A stretch of 45,353 nucleotides of DNA, from the NCBI GenBank assembly GCA_013697915.1, contig JACCVY010000020.1:1-45353 (forward strand), given 5' to 3'. This DNA comes from Blastocatellia bacterium. GTDB taxonomy: Bacteria > Acidobacteriota > Blastocatellia > Pyrinomonadales > Pyrinomonadaceae. Below, piece by piece: positions 35,999 to 45,142 of the stretch. Positions within the stretch are counted from its first letter, which is position 1, and the number at the start of each line of letters is the position of its first letter. The translations under genes were made by a program, and so were the position numbers. The notes beneath the pieces are model-generated. The model saw only the letters and a list, made by a program, of their open reading frames with translations, made no database searches and was not told where the DNA came from.

Positions 35999-36373
35999 TC
36001 AAAGCGTCGAGTGCTCATCCTCACCGTTGGCTGCTTCAATGATCGCCTGGCAGGCAGCGTCGTAGCGGGCGGTAGGCAGGGCTTCGAGGCGACGCTCGTC
36101 GATCAATTTGCCGCAGCGAGCGCACTTACCATAAGAACCCTCTTCAATTCGCAAAAGCGCCTGATCGATATCGGCGATCATTTGTGATTCGCGTTCTCCC
36201 AAACGCAGCGCCATCTCTTTGTTCACATCCATCAGTGAGAGATCGACCGTGTCTTTCACGCCGTCATCAGATAGTTCAAGTGCCGCAGCCTGATCATCCC
36301 GCACATGTTCCGTGTGCTGTTGCAGTGCGGCGAGCAATAATGTTTTGAAGCGGGCTAGTTTCTCAGGCTGCAT
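35999..36373 (-). CDS. DksA/TraR-type zinc-finger protein
   Basis: 124 residues: N-terminal coiled-coil, the DksA-like middle (RLGERESQMIADIDQALLRIEEGSYGKC) and a C-terminal finger with CARCGKLIDERRLEALPTAR. The first pair is C-x-x-C, but the second pair is reduced to a single Cys (YDAACQ), so the usual four-Cys zinc site is incomplete; zinc binding may be weakened or lost. These proteins bind the secondary channel of RNA polymerase. Whether this one acts in the stringent response is open. Confidence 0.85.
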   Translation of the reverse strand: MQPEKLARFKTLLLAALQQHTEHVRDDQAAALELSDDGVKDTVDLSLMDVNKEMALRLGERESQMIADIDQALLRIEEGSYGKCARCGKLIDERRLEALPTARYDAACQAIIEAANGEDEHSTL

Positions 36374-36778
36374 TAGTTCCCCTTGTTGTCTGCTTCCCTC
36401 TGGTTTTTAGGAGTTCCGGATTATAGCTCAATGACTTTGTTTATCGTAATGCCCTGTTTGGTCAACGATCAATCAATTCTTCCCCCTATCCGGCAGCCCC
36501 GAATAGCTTGTGAATCTTGAGACCCCACCATCCGCAGTTAACCGCAAAGAACCAACCGCGGCATAAATACCCGTCCGATTGGACATTCGAGCCGAGTTTA
36601 CTCGCCGGCTAATCAGGCAGACTCACCGCGAACGAACCCACCCGACAAACCGCCGGAACCTTACAAGGAACTTTGCACAAGAGAGTCCCGCACGAGATCT
36701 TGACAACCCGAGGCTTTAGGTTGAAAATGAAAACGATTTTCAATTTCATAAAAACTATGCTTAAGGGCCTAATCCCAC
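36374..36778. other. Divergent intergenic region holding a Fur-like box
   Basis: 405 nt between the dksA-like gene (minus) and the TonB-dependent receptor (plus). No gene is credible in it: a 112-residue frame overlapping its end is a shadow of the receptor. The main feature is the palindrome at 36723. Confidence 0.5.
36723..36741 (+). promoter_or_regulatory. Fur-box-like operator
   Basis: The 19-mer at 36723-36741 begins GAAAATGAAAACG and ends ATTTTC. It matches the classic Fur consensus at 14 of 19 positions by my count and is embedded in the inverted repeat TTGAAAAT-x7-ATTTTCAA. It sits 37 nt before the receptor ATG, where an operator would act. Confidence 0.65.
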
Positions 36779-38995
36779 ATGTTTACTCAGCTTATCTCCA
36801 GGATGGTTTGTTGCTTCAGTATCTTCATCGTCGCCGCATTGACGCCAGCGGTATCTCTCGCTCAAACCACAAGCCAGGCCGGCACCGCCACGATTCACGG
36901 AACCGTTGCGCTGGAACCCTCGGGGGTAACGGCGCGCAACGCCGTAATTACAATCGCCGAGCTGAAGCGATCCGTGTTGACGGATCAACGCGGCGGCTTT
37001 GTCTTCAATGATATTCCTTTTGGCAAGTACCAAATCATCGCACATCTGGATCGCGTACCTGACGTAGTGAAGACCGTCGAGGTGACGAGCAGTGCGCAGC
37101 CAGTTAATTTCATCCTAACTCTGGCGCCGGTGAGCGAACAGGTAAACATCACCGCAACGGGTTCGGCCGAAGCCGTGAACTCCTCGTACCAATCAGTGAC
37201 GTCAGTCGGCGCTTTGGAGTTGGCGCAAAGAAATCCTGCATCTATTGGCGAAGCGTTGGAATATCAACTCGGCGTTGCCAAGCGCAGCTTTGGTCCTGGC
37301 TCAGGTCGTCCGGTCATTCGTGGCTTCGATGGTGATCGCGTGTTGGTCCTTCAGAATGGTTTGCGCGTCGGTGGCATTGCGTCCCAATCGGGCGACGAAG
37401 TTGAACCAATCGATGTGTTGTCGCTCGACCGCGTCGAAATAGTTAAGGGTCCGGCGACGTTACTCTACGGCAGCAATGCAATCGGTGGAGTGGTCAACGG
37501 CATTTCTACAAATGACGTCTACCAGGAAGGACTGTCGGGTTATCTGACAACATTTGGAAGCACGAATAACTGGCAAGCGGGCGGCGGCGCCGGATTCAAA
37601 TATGGATTCAAAAACTTTTTGATTTTCGGCAGCGGCGGAGCACAGAAAGCCAATGACTATCACACGCCGCTGGGGACGGTTTTGAATTCCTATGCGCGCA
37701 GCGGCAATTTTAGCGGCGGCGTCGGCTGGTTCCCTCGCAAAGGCTGGCTGTCGTTTAGTTACGCTTACGATCGCCGCCGTTATGGCATTCCGGTCGTCGC
37801 GGATCAAATCGATCTTGAGTATTTGAGAATGCGCCGCCACAGCTATGAATTCAAAGGCGGTTTTCGCGAACTGGATGGCCTCTTGGAAAGTGGCGATTTT
37901 GCCATCAGCTACAACGATTATCTGAATCGCGAGTTTGAGTTTGAATCGGATGAAAATGTAACTGAACTCGATTCAATTGCAACTAACAAAAACTTAAATT
38001 ACCGCGCCAACTTTAATCACCGCCGGCATGGGATTGTATCCGGCACCTTTGGATTCTCGGGCTTTACGCGTGACTACGAATCAGTGGGAACCGAAGCGCC
38101 CGCGCCCCATACCCGGCAGCGATCTTTTGCTGTTTACGGTTTAGAGCGAGTCGACTTTGAAAGCATTGGTTTTCAGTTCGGCGGACGCGTTGAGCAGAAT
38201 GGCTACAGTCCTGAAGGGAATTTTCGCAAGCGCAACTTCCTCGGATTCTCCGGCAGCGCGGGCATGCGCCTCGCGCTTTGGAACGGCGGCTCGTTTGTGG
38301 CGAACTATCAGCACTCGTTTCGCGCTCCGGCGCTCGAAGAACTTTATAACAATGGCCCGCATCCGGGGCTGCTTGTATTTGACATAGGCAATCCGGATCT
38401 AAAGGCCGAACAAGGCGATGGCATTGATTTTTCGCTACGCCATACCAGCGCACGCCTGCGATTGGAAAGCAGCATTTACTACTACAACTTCAGCAACTTT
38501 GTTTTTACTTCCTTCACCGGTGCAACTGATCCCGGGTCACATCTGCCGATTGTGGATTACCTACAAAGCAGCAGCCGGTACGTCGGCGCAGAAGCAAGTC
38601 TGGAGGCCCGTGTTGTTAAAAGCGTCTGGTTGAACGCCAAGGCCGATTACGTGCGCGCGGATCTCATTGAGCTGGACAGGCCTCTGCCCCGCATTCCGCC
38701 GCTTCGCAGCACACTGGGAGTTGATTGGCGTTTGAAGGCTTTTAGTGTTCGACCTGAATTGGTTTTGGCCCGGCTGCAAGGGCGTGTATTTGATAACGAA
38801 TCCCCAACAGCAGGTTACGCAGTTGTTAATCTCAACGCTTCCTACACAATCGTGAACTCTCGAACTGCTCACATCATTACTCTCAGTGGCTACAACTTGA
38901 CGGACAAGCTGTATCGCAACCACTTGTCGTTCATCAAAAATATTGCGCCAGAGATTGGCCGTAACTTGAGACTAAACTACACGCTGAGATTCTAA
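36779..38995 (+). CDS. TonB-dependent outer membrane receptor
   Basis: 738 residues: signal peptide (to about 29, ending VSLA-Q), a carboxypeptidase-regulatory-like beta domain (ATIHGTVALEPSGVTARNAV), a plug domain (GPGSGRPVIRGFDGDRVLVL and a GPATLLYGSNAIGGVVN motif) and a C-terminal beta barrel ending LRLNYTLRF with a terminal aromatic residue. It takes up a ligand using TonB energy. The Fur-like box upstream suggests an iron or siderophore substrate, though Cu or vitamin B12 are not excluded. Alone in its transcript. Confidence 0.92.
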   Translation: MFTQLISRMVCCFSIFIVAALTPAVSLAQTTSQAGTATIHGTVALEPSGVTARNAVITIAELKRSVLTDQRGGFVFNDIPFGKYQIIAHLDRVPDVVKTVEVTSSAQPVNFILTLAPVSEQVNITATGSAEAVNSSYQSVTSVGALELAQRNPASIGEALEYQLGVAKRSFGPGSGRPVIRGFDGDRVLVLQNGLRVGGIASQSGDEVEPIDVLSLDRVEIVKGPATLLYGSNAIGGVVNGISTNDVYQEGLSGYLTTFGSTNNWQAGGGAGFKYGFKNFLIFGSGGAQKANDYHTPLGTVLNSYARSGNFSGGVGWFPRKGWLSFSYAYDRRRYGIPVVADQIDLEYLRMRRHSYEFKGGFRELDGLLESGDFAISYNDYLNREFEFESDENVTELDSIATNKNLNYRANFNHRRHGIVSGTFGFSGFTRDYESVGTEAPAPHTRQRSFAVYGLERVDFESIGFQFGGRVEQNGYSPEGNFRKRNFLGFSGSAGMRLALWNGGSFVANYQHSFRAPALEELYNNGPHPGLLVFDIGNPDLKAEQGDGIDFSLRHTSARLRLESSIYYYNFSNFVFTSFTGATDPGSHLPIVDYLQSSSRYVGAEASLEARVVKSVWLNAKADYVRADLIELDRPLPRIPPLRSTLGVDWRLKAFSVRPELVLARLQGRVFDNESPTAGYAVVNLNASYTIVNSRTAHIITLSGYNLTDKLYRNHLSFIKNIAPEIGRNLRLNYTLRF

Positions 38996-39015
38996 AGCGA
39001 ACTAATGAGTGGGAT

Positions 39016-39984
39016 TTACTGCGCGTGATGGCCGCAAATGAGTTCGGCCGCGAGTAAGGGAATGGTCAGCTCGTGATGGCCGGTAATCGAATAGCCTTTT
39101 CCGGCGCCGTCAGCCGTGGGGCGGCGCACGACATTTGTTAAAGGACGATACGATTGAATGAAGTCGAAGTTGGCGGTGGTGATGTCGTTCAACTCGTACC
39201 CAAGATTTCGTACCAGCGTAACGCACTTGAGAAAAACTTCCGGCAGGACTACTGCAGATCCAATGTTCAAGTAAACGCCGCCGCCATTCATGCGCCGCAC
39301 TAGTTCGGCAAGCAAACGAAAATCGGTGTGCGTCGTCGCGCCGAGAGCAGCCCCATCAGCTTCAGGATGAAAATGCGCAATATCGCCGCCGATGGTGACG
39401 TGCGCGGTGAACGGAACTTTCGAATCATAAGCTGCACAGAGCAGAGAGTGGTTCGCATGCCTCGGGGCTTTACCTACCAAGGTCCGGCCCATTGCTTCCC
39501 CCAGGCCGATCCGGTCCCGCGCGCCTTCCTGCGCCGCCCGATTTAATAGTTTTCCAGTCTCATCAGCGCCGCCGAAGACGCCTTCGCCAAGGGTCGCATC
39601 AACGTCCTCGGAAGTGGAGCCGACCATTGCGATTTCCGCGTCATGGACCAGCACCGAGCCGTTGGCCGCTACCGCGGTGACGAACCCACGCTTCATGAGA
39701 TCAATGATGATCGGCGCGAGGCCGGTCTTGATCACATGGCCGCCAATGCCCCAGATGATTGGTTTGTGCAACTCACGCGCGCGATGCATCTGCGCGGCAA
39801 GTTTTCTTAGGCTTTGGACAGCGAGAATGTTTGGCAGGCTGGCAAGAAAATCTTTCAGCGATGAATCTTCACCAATTGATTTCGCAAAGTCGTCGAGTGA
39901 AACTTTGCTGGGACGGGAGGCGAGCGGATAGGTCTTTACCTCGTCGAGAGCGAGGGGCTTCAGATCCGGATCGTATGATGACAT
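39016..39984 (-). CDS. Conserved cytoplasmic protein of unknown function
   Basis: 322 residues from the ATG (MSSYDPDLK); a TTG four codons earlier (three residues longer) is possible. No signal peptide or membrane helix. Recurrent Gly-rich strands (IIWGIGGHVIKTGLAP, VAANGSVLVHDAEIAMVG, GGGVYLNIGSAVVLPEVF) suggest a Rossmann-like or deoxyhypusine-synthase-like NAD-binding fold, which I cannot confirm. His-rich segments (AHFHPEADG, GHHELTIP, ICGHHAQ) could bind metal. It reads as a well-conserved enzyme of unrecognised family; the single-gene context gives no further clue. Confidence 0.6.
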   Translation of the reverse strand: MSSYDPDLKPLALDEVKTYPLASRPSKVSLDDFAKSIGEDSSLKDFLASLPNILAVQSLRKLAAQMHRARELHKPIIWGIGGHVIKTGLAPIIIDLMKRGFVTAVAANGSVLVHDAEIAMVGSTSEDVDATLGEGVFGGADETGKLLNRAAQEGARDRIGLGEAMGRTLVGKAPRHANHSLLCAAYDSKVPFTAHVTIGGDIAHFHPEADGAALGATTHTDFRLLAELVRRMNGGGVYLNIGSAVVLPEVFLKCVTLVRNLGYELNDITTANFDFIQSYRPLTNVVRRPTADGAGKGYSITGHHELTIPLLAAELICGHHAQ

Positions 39985-40004
39985 TCCAGCCAATACGTAA
40001 ACCC

Positions 40005-40445
40005 CTATGGCAGATTCTCCAAATCGGTCATGTCTTTCGATCTGGCACTTGCTTTCTTGTTCACCTTCAAATGAGACAAACTGATCAGACTTACTTCAAT
40101 CTCGTCAAGCACGACTTGAAGTCGCTCCGCATAACACGCAGGAAAGTCCACGCCGCTAATTGTTGTTAAGATTTCAACTCGGAACGGAGGGACGCCCATG
40201 CGGACTATTTTTTTCTGCTCAAGGAGGAGTTCCTTTGGACAAGTGAAACCAAACTCCCGCAAGGCATCAACGACTTTCTGCGCGTTGTCAGGCGTTCTGG
40301 CGATCCAAATGTCCATGTCTCCAGTAGGACGCGGATAGCCATAGTAACCGACCGCATAACCGCCGATTAGTAAATACTCAACCTCGTTCGAGTTGAGTAA
40401 TTTCAAGAACTCTTTGAAGTCTGGCGGTAGCCGGATCGTAGCCAT
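40005..40445 (-). CDS. MNT-type nucleotidyltransferase (AbiEii-like)
   Basis: 146 residues. A GGYAVGYYGYPRPTGDMDIW stretch holds the minimal nucleotidyltransferase core: GG, then D-x-D (DMD) metal ligands. Such proteins are often partners of HEPN or other antitoxin-like proteins, or members of AbiE-like defence pairs. It overlaps the start of the 76-residue protein gene by 68 nt, so the two are expressed together. Confidence 0.82.
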   Translation of the reverse strand: MATIRLPPDFKEFLKLLNSNEVEYLLIGGYAVGYYGYPRPTGDMDIWIARTPDNAQKVVDALREFGFTCPKELLLEQKKIVRMGVPPFRVEILTTISGVDFPACYAERLQVVLDEIEVSLISLSHLKVNKKASARSKDMTDLENLP

Positions 40446-40608
40446 AGGTGCTTTGTCGCATCAGTTCAACGGCCTGTAATCGCTCTTCGGGAGTACGCGA
40501 GTGCCAGTACGCGCGGTCGGCGGCTTCGGCCTCCTCAAAAGAAGAGAAAACTTCAAAAGCGGTCTTGTCTAATCTAGCCTGATCTATCGAGACTATGGGA
40601 GGTTCCAT
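40378..40608 (-). CDS. Small partner protein of the nucleotidyltransferase
   Basis: 76 residues, with a central SFEEAEAADRAYWHSRTPEE and a C-terminal STYGYDPATARLQRVLEI segment. Similar small proteins regularly precede nucleotidyltransferases of this type, which suggests a two-gene module, possibly toxin-antitoxin-like. No ribosome binding site is clear. The function is unproven. Confidence 0.7.
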   Translation of the reverse strand: MEPPIVSIDQARLDKTAFEVFSSFEEAEAADRAYWHSRTPEERLQAVELMRQSTYGYDPATARLQRVLEITQLERG

Positions 40609-40630
40609 AGCGAAAGTATATCACGTGTTA

Positions 40631-43492
40631 TCACGCGATCTTCTTCTCATCGCGGCGTCCATTGCCATTACCGTTCTTTACCAGTCGACCATTGAGCAAC
40701 GGCCGCAGCGCCTGGCCGGTGTGCGAACGGCGCGAGCGAGCAACGTCTTCCGGTGTACCGGCGACGACTACGCGGCCGCCGTGCTCGCCGCCTTCTGGTC
40801 CAAGATCAATGATGTAGTCCGCCGACTTAATAACGTCAAGATTATGTTCGATGACGATGATGGTATTGCCCAGGGACACAAGCCGCTGCAAAACGTCGAG
40901 GAGTTTATGAACATCAGCGAAATGCAGGCCGGTAGTCGGTTCGTCCAGCATGTACACGGTGCGCCCGGTCGCGCGTTTGGAAAGTTCTTTCGCCAACTTG
41001 ATGCGCTGTGCTTCGCCGCCCGACAGAGTTGTTGCCGATTGGCCCAGCTTTAAGTATCCCAAACCCACGTCGAGCAGCGTCTGTAGTTTCTGTTGAATCT
41101 GCGGAACGTTTTCTAAAACCGGCAAAGCCTCTTCGACTGTGGTGTCGAGAAGCTCGGCAATCGATTTTCCTTTGTACTTAACTGAAAGCGTTTCGCGGTT
41201 GTAACGAGCGCCGCGACAGACGTCGCAAAGAACATAAACGTCCGGCAGGAAATTCATCTCGATGCGCTTCATGCCGTCGCCTTCGCAGGCTTCGCAGCGT
41301 CCACCCTTAACGTTGAAAGAAAAACGCCCGGCCTTGTAACCCCGCTCACGCGACTCGGGAAGCATTGCATAGAGTTCGCGAAGCGGCGTGAACAATCCCG
41401 TGTAGGTGGCCGGGTTTGAACGAGGCGTGCGGCCGATAGGCGACTGGTCGATTTCAATCACTTTGTCGATATGCTCGAGACCTTCTACTGAAGCGCAGGT
41501 TCCCATCTCGGCCAGGGAACCATAAAGATGGCGCGCCAACGCGGGATACAAAATATCGCCAATCAAGGTGGATTTGCCGGAACCTGACACGCCGGTAATA
41601 ACTGTCAATAAGCCCAGCGGAAACGAGACGTCGATGTCTTTTAGATTATTGGCGCGTGCTTCATGAACCGTTAGATATTTTCCGTTTGCTGCTCGCCTAT
41701 GCGTTGGCACTTCGATCTTTTCAGCACCGCGAATATAGAGACCGGTAATTGAACGCGGATTGTTTGCAACATCGTCCGCTGTTCCGAAAGCAACTAGTTC
41801 TCCGCCATGCGCGCCGGCGCCTGGTCCAAGATCAACTACGTAGTCGGCACGCCGAATTGTTTCTTCATCATGTTCAACCACGAGCACGGTGTTGCCAAGA
41901 TCGCGCAACGCCGTCAGGGTATCGAGCAGCTTTTGGTTATCGCGTGGGTGTAGGCCGATCGATGGTTCGTCAAGCACGTAAAGGACGCCACGAAGCTGCG
42001 AGCCTATTTGCGTAGCGAGACGAATGCGCTGCCCCTCGCCGCCGGACAACGTCGCGGAAGAACGATCCAGAGTTAGGTATCCAAGTCCAACCGTTTCCAA
42101 AAAGCGGAGCCGGTTCTGGATCTCGCGCAGTATTTGTCCCGCAATTTTTTCTTCGCGTGAGTTGAGCTTGATCGCTTCGAATGCAGGCACAGCATCTTCA
42201 ATCGGCAGGGCTGTGTACTCGGCAATGCCGCGACTGCCCAGCCGGACCGATAGTGAGTCAGACCTTAACCGCCTGCCCTTGCAATCCGGACAAACAACCG
42301 GCGACACCAGCTCTTCAAGCGCAGCTGTTACTTTTTCCGCAGGCGCTTCGTTCAAACGATCGTGAAGCCAACGCACCGCGCCCTTCCAGGGATTCTGATA
42401 AGAATAAAGTCCCTGTCGGAAAGTTAATTCCCCGGCGACGCCACGCAAGAATCCTTCGCTGACTTCTTTCGGTAGTTCGGCGAACGATTTCCTGGTGTCA
42501 GCACCGAAGTGTTTGGCAACGGCAGCCAGCGCGCTCTTTAAATATGCCGAGCCCTGACGATCCGCCTGGCCCATGAAGGTGAGTTTGTCGGCGGCGACGT
42601 TTGCATCGGGAATCAATTTGGCGGCAGCGACTTCGAGCACAGTGCCCAGGCCATGACAACGTTTGCACGCGCCGTAGGCGGAGTTGAAGGAAAACGAACG
42701 TGGTTCGAGCGGCGGTACGTTGATGCCACAAATCACGCAGGCCATCTTTTCCGAATACAGTTTCTCTTCGCCATCGACCACGGATACCAGCACAGCACCG
42801 CCGGTTAGCTTGAGCGCTGTTCGTACTGATTCCGTAAGGCGCTCGTTGATGCCGGGCTTGATCAAAAGGCGATCGACTACCGCTTCAATTGAATGATTGC
42901 GGCGCTTATCAAGCTTGATCTCTTCGTCCAGCGATAACAGTTCCCCGTCGACGCGCGCGCGCAGGAAGCCGTCTTTCGCTAGTTTCTCCAACTCTTTCTT
43001 GAATTCACCTTTTCGCCCGCGCACGATCGGCGCGAGAATCATTACGCGCTCGCCTTCAGTAAGACCGAGAACGTTCTGCACAATCTGTTCGACACTCTGG
43101 CGCGTTATTGCGGCGCCGCACTTATGACAATGCGGCAGCCCTATTGAAGAAAACAGCAGGCGCATGTAGTCATAAATCTCTGTAACGGTGCCGACGGTCG
43201 AACGCGGGCTGCGCGAAACTGTCTTTTGTTCGATGGAAATCGCGGGCGAGAGTCCATCGACGGAATCGACGTCGGGCTTCTCGAGTTGATCCAGAAACTG
43301 GCGAGCGTAGGCAGACAACGATTCCACGTAACGGCGCTGCCCCTCGGCATAAATGGTGTCAAATGCCAGCGAAGATTTGCCTGAGCCGGACAGGCCCGTA
43401 ATCACTGTGAAGCGGTCGCGGGGTATTTCTACGTTGATGTTCTTGAGGTTGTGCTGGCGTGCGCCTCGGACTGTGATGAGATCGATTGGCAT
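40631..43492 (-). CDS. uvrA: UvrA, excinuclease ABC subunit A
   Basis: 953 residues, a full-length ABC-type damage sensor with two nucleotide-binding halves. Walker A motifs are [19 protein letters not shown] (N-terminal) and [10 protein letters not shown] (C-terminal); signature motifs are [18 protein letters not shown] and [18 protein letters not shown]. Walker B parts are [15 protein letters not shown] and [14 protein letters not shown], and the zinc module is near CEACEGDG...CDVCRG. It loads UvrB at bulky DNA lesions. The 13-base spacing to the small-partner gene indicates no shared control. Confidence 0.97.
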   Translation of the reverse strand: MPIDLITVRGARQHNLKNINVEIPRDRFTVITGLSGSGKSSLAFDTIYAEGQRRYVESLSAYARQFLDQLEKPDVDSVDGLSPAISIEQKTVSRSPRSTVGTVTEIYDYMRLLFSSIGLPHCHKCGAAITRQSVEQIVQNVLGLTEGERVMILAPIVRGRKGEFKKELEKLAKDGFLRARVDGELLSLDEEIKLDKRRNHSIEAVVDRLLIKPGINERLTESVRTALKLTGGAVLVSVVDGEEKLYSEKMACVICGINVPPLEPRSFSFNSAYGACKRCHGLGTVLEVAAAKLIPDANVAADKLTFMGQADRQGSAYLKSALAAVAKHFGADTRKSFAELPKEVSEGFLRGVAGELTFRQGLYSYQNPWKGAVRWLHDRLNEAPAEKVTAALEELVSPVVCPDCKGRRLRSDSLSVRLGSRGIAEYTALPIEDAVPAFEAIKLNSREEKIAGQILREIQNRLRFLETVGLGYLTLDRSSATLSGGEGQRIRLATQIGSQLRGVLYVLDEPSIGLHPRDNQKLLDTLTALRDLGNTVLVVEHDEETIRRADYVVDLGPGAGAHGGELVAFGTADDVANNPRSITGLYIRGAEKIEVPTHRRAANGKYLTVHEARANNLKDIDVSFPLGLLTVITGVSGSGKSTLIGDILYPALARHLYGSLAEMGTCASVEGLEHIDKVIEIDQSPIGRTPRSNPATYTGLFTPLRELYAMLPESRERGYKAGRFSFNVKGGRCEACEGDGMKRIEMNFLPDVYVLCDVCRGARYNRETLSVKYKGKSIAELLDTTVEEALPVLENVPQIQQKLQTLLDVGLGYLKLGQSATTLSGGEAQRIKLAKELSKRATGRTVYMLDEPTTGLHFADVHKLLDVLQRLVSLGNTIIVIEHNLDVIKSADYIIDLGPEGGEHGGRVVVAGTPEDVARSRRSHTGQALRPLLNGRLVKNGNGNGRRDEKKIA

Positions 43493-43599
43493 GGGACGAA
43501 TAACTAAGTTGGGACGCCACAGACGAGAATATCGAGCAGTAGCGAATCATGAATTTTAGCCCACGGAAAGTTGAACGGCAAGTTGACAGTCTATGTGTC

Positions 43600-43629
43600 T
43601 TGACAGACTTTTTAGGCGCACCCTACACT
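43600..43629 (+). promoter_or_regulatory. pgsA promoter
   Basis: TTGACA (43600-43605), 18-bp spacer, TACACT (43624-43629), 52 nt before the pgsA GTG. Confidence 0.6.
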
Positions 43630-43681
43630 GCAGGAAATCGCCATCCGAAATTTTCGCCGGCCGCCTGCAAGGCTATAAACT

Positions 43682-44368
43682 GTGAACCTGCCAAATGCTC
43701 TGACGCTCCTGCGCATCTTTATTGTTCCTATCCTCGTCGTCGTTTTGTTGACGCCATTTTCGGAGAGCTTTGGAGTGCCGCGTCACATTTTTGGCGTGGT
43801 GCTTTTTCTGGGCGCAGCATTGACAGATTATTTGGACGGACATTTCGCGCGCAGCCGCAAGCAGGTCACACGTCTGGGTCAGTTACTTGATCCAATTGCC
43901 GACAAGCTGCTGATTTCGGCCGCGCTGATTTCGCTGGTTGAAAATCAGTTAGCGCCGGCGTGGGCCGTCGTTATTATTATTGGGCGAGAGTTTGCTGTAA
44001 CTGGCTTGCGTTCCATTGCCGCCGCGGATGGGTTGGTGATCTCAGCATCGAAGATGGGTAAGTTCAAGATGCTGCTCCAGGTATTGACGGTCGCATTGTT
44101 GATTGTCGCGAGCGTTGCCGGAAAACCGCCAGTCGCAAATTTCGGCAAACCGTTTCCCGCTATTAAGTTTTGGTCTGTGCCCGAATTGCAAACTGCCTGG
44201 CAGCACCTGTTTGGCGCCGCAGTCGTCACCGGAAACGATTGGCAAGTACTTCTTTACACTGCTGGTAGAGCGATGCTTTGGTTGGTAGTCATCTCATCTT
44301 GTCTATCTATGTATGGTTACTTCCGCTCGTTTTACCGTGCCGTCATATCGCGCCAACGGTTAGCCTAA
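43682..44368 (+). CDS. pgsA: PgsA, CDP-diacylglycerol-glycerol-3-phosphate phosphatidyltransferase
   Basis: 228 residues starting with GTG. The CDP-alcohol phosphotransferase motif is perfect: D49-x-x-D52-G53-x-x-A56-R57-x8-G66-x3-D70-x3-D74. Several membrane helices follow. The enzyme makes phosphatidylglycerophosphate, the first step to phosphatidylglycerol. An insertion-like extra loop around residues 140-180 is longer than in many homologues. A promoter at 43600 precedes it. Confidence 0.94.
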   Translation: MNLPNALTLLRIFIVPILVVVLLTPFSESFGVPRHIFGVVLFLGAALTDYLDGHFARSRKQVTRLGQLLDPIADKLLISAALISLVENQLAPAWAVVIIIGREFAVTGLRSIAAADGLVISASKMGKFKMLLQVLTVALLIVASVAGKPPVANFGKPFPAIKFWSVPELQTAWQHLFGAAVVTGNDWQVLLYTAGRAMLWLVVISSCLSMYGYFRSFYRAVISRQRLA

Positions 44369-44595
44369 ACATCAAACCGGCAAAGATCGGCTGAAGCGTT
44401 CCGATAATATTTATACTTCGGCGTCACCGCGACCGTTTTCGAACCGAACAAGCGTCAACTTTTGAAACGACGCGTTCATTCTTTTCCTCTCATAAGTGTT
44501 AGGATATCTGTAATCCTGAGTGCGACTTGCGTTTTCGTATGCGGGTTGTTAGTATCCGCATTTTGTCGGAATGCGCTATTTGTACTCTATAGCGG
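44369..44595. other. Region upstream of the tRNA cluster
   Basis: No gene visible. An AT-rich stretch with TTGTCG, 17 bp, TCTATA near 44563-44591 could be a promoter but lies very close to the first tRNA, so I am unsure. Confidence 0.3.
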
Positions 44596-44671
44596 GCCGG
44601 CGTAGCTCAGTTGGTAGAGCATCTGATTTGTAATCAGAGGGTCGGGGGTTCAAGTCCCTTCGCCGGCTCCA
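44596..44671 (+). tRNA. tRNA-Thr (anticodon UGU)
   Basis: 76 nt including CCA: acceptor GCCGGCG paired with CGCCGGC, anticodon loop TTTGTAA (TGT), T-loop GGTTCAAGTCC. All arms pair. Confidence 0.96.
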
Positions 44672-44691
44672 CTAAGCACTTGACAGTAGAT

Positions 44692-44779
44692 GCAGGGGTG
44701 GTCGAGTGGTTAATGGCACCGGGCTGTAAACCCGGCAGGCTAACGCCTTACGTAGGTTCGAATCCTACCCCCTGCACCA
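44692..44779 (+). tRNA. tRNA-Tyr (anticodon GUA)
   Basis: 88 nt including CCA with the long variable arm of a class II tRNA: acceptor GCAGGGG paired with CCCCTGC, anticodon loop CTGTAAA (GTA), T-loop GGTTCGAATCC. Confidence 0.96.
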
Positions 44780-44780
44780 A

Positions 44781-44870
44781 GCGATTGCCGATTTTCGATT
44801 GCCCATTGCCGATTGGAATGGTTTGCACTGAATGACGATCAATCGGCAATTGGAAATTGGCAATCGGCAA
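44781..44870. repeat. Imperfect inverted repeat between tRNA-Tyr and tRNA-Gly
   Basis: Arms made of repeated GATTGCC / GGCAATC units: the left part begins CGATTGCCGATTTTCGATTG and the right part ends CAATCGGCAATG. Together they can fold into a long imperfect stem. Same style as the repeat at 35862. Confidence 0.6.
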
Positions 44871-44879
44871 TGATTGTGG

Positions 44880-44955
44880 GCGGGTGTAGCTCAGTTGGTA
44901 GAGCATCAGCCTTCCAAGCTGAGGGTCGCGAGTTCGAATCTCGTCGCCCGCTCCA
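44880..44955 (+). tRNA. tRNA-Gly (anticodon UCC)
   Basis: 76 nt including CCA: acceptor GCGGGTG paired with CGCCCGC (one G-U pair), anticodon loop CTTCCAA (TCC), T-loop AGTTCGAATCT. Confidence 0.96.
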
Positions 44956-44958
44956 AAA

Positions 44959-45042
44959 AGCAAGGCTGAAGGATGAAGGCGGAAGGATGAAAGTGACGGA
45001 AATGAACGGTCTTCAGCCTTCCTCCTTCCTACTTCATCCTTT
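44959..45042. repeat. Imperfect inverted repeat between tRNA-Gly and tRNA-Thr
   Basis: Left arm with repeated GAAGGATGAA (AAGGCTGAAGGATGAAGG) and right arm with TTCATCC and CTTCAGCCTTCC, able to form a long imperfect hairpin between the two tRNAs. Confidence 0.6.
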
Positions 45043-45049
45043 GAGTTTG

Positions 45050-45124
45050 GCCCGCGTAGCTCAGGGGTAGAGCGCCTCCTTGGTAAGGAGGAGGTCATGA
45101 GTTCAAATCTCATCGCGGGCTCCA
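45050..45124 (+). tRNA. tRNA-Thr (anticodon GGU)
   Basis: 75 nt including CCA: acceptor GCCCGCG paired with CGCGGGC, anticodon loop TTGGTAA (GGT), T-loop AGTTCAAATCT. Lies directly upstream of tuf, a common bacterial arrangement. Confidence 0.96.
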
Positions 45125-45142
45125 TTTAATAGGACTCGCGGA

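Noticed and set aside
44748-45125. 125-residue minus-strand protein
   Set aside because: It runs through the tRNA-Gly and tRNA-Thr genes; such reading frames are a known artefact of tRNA arms.
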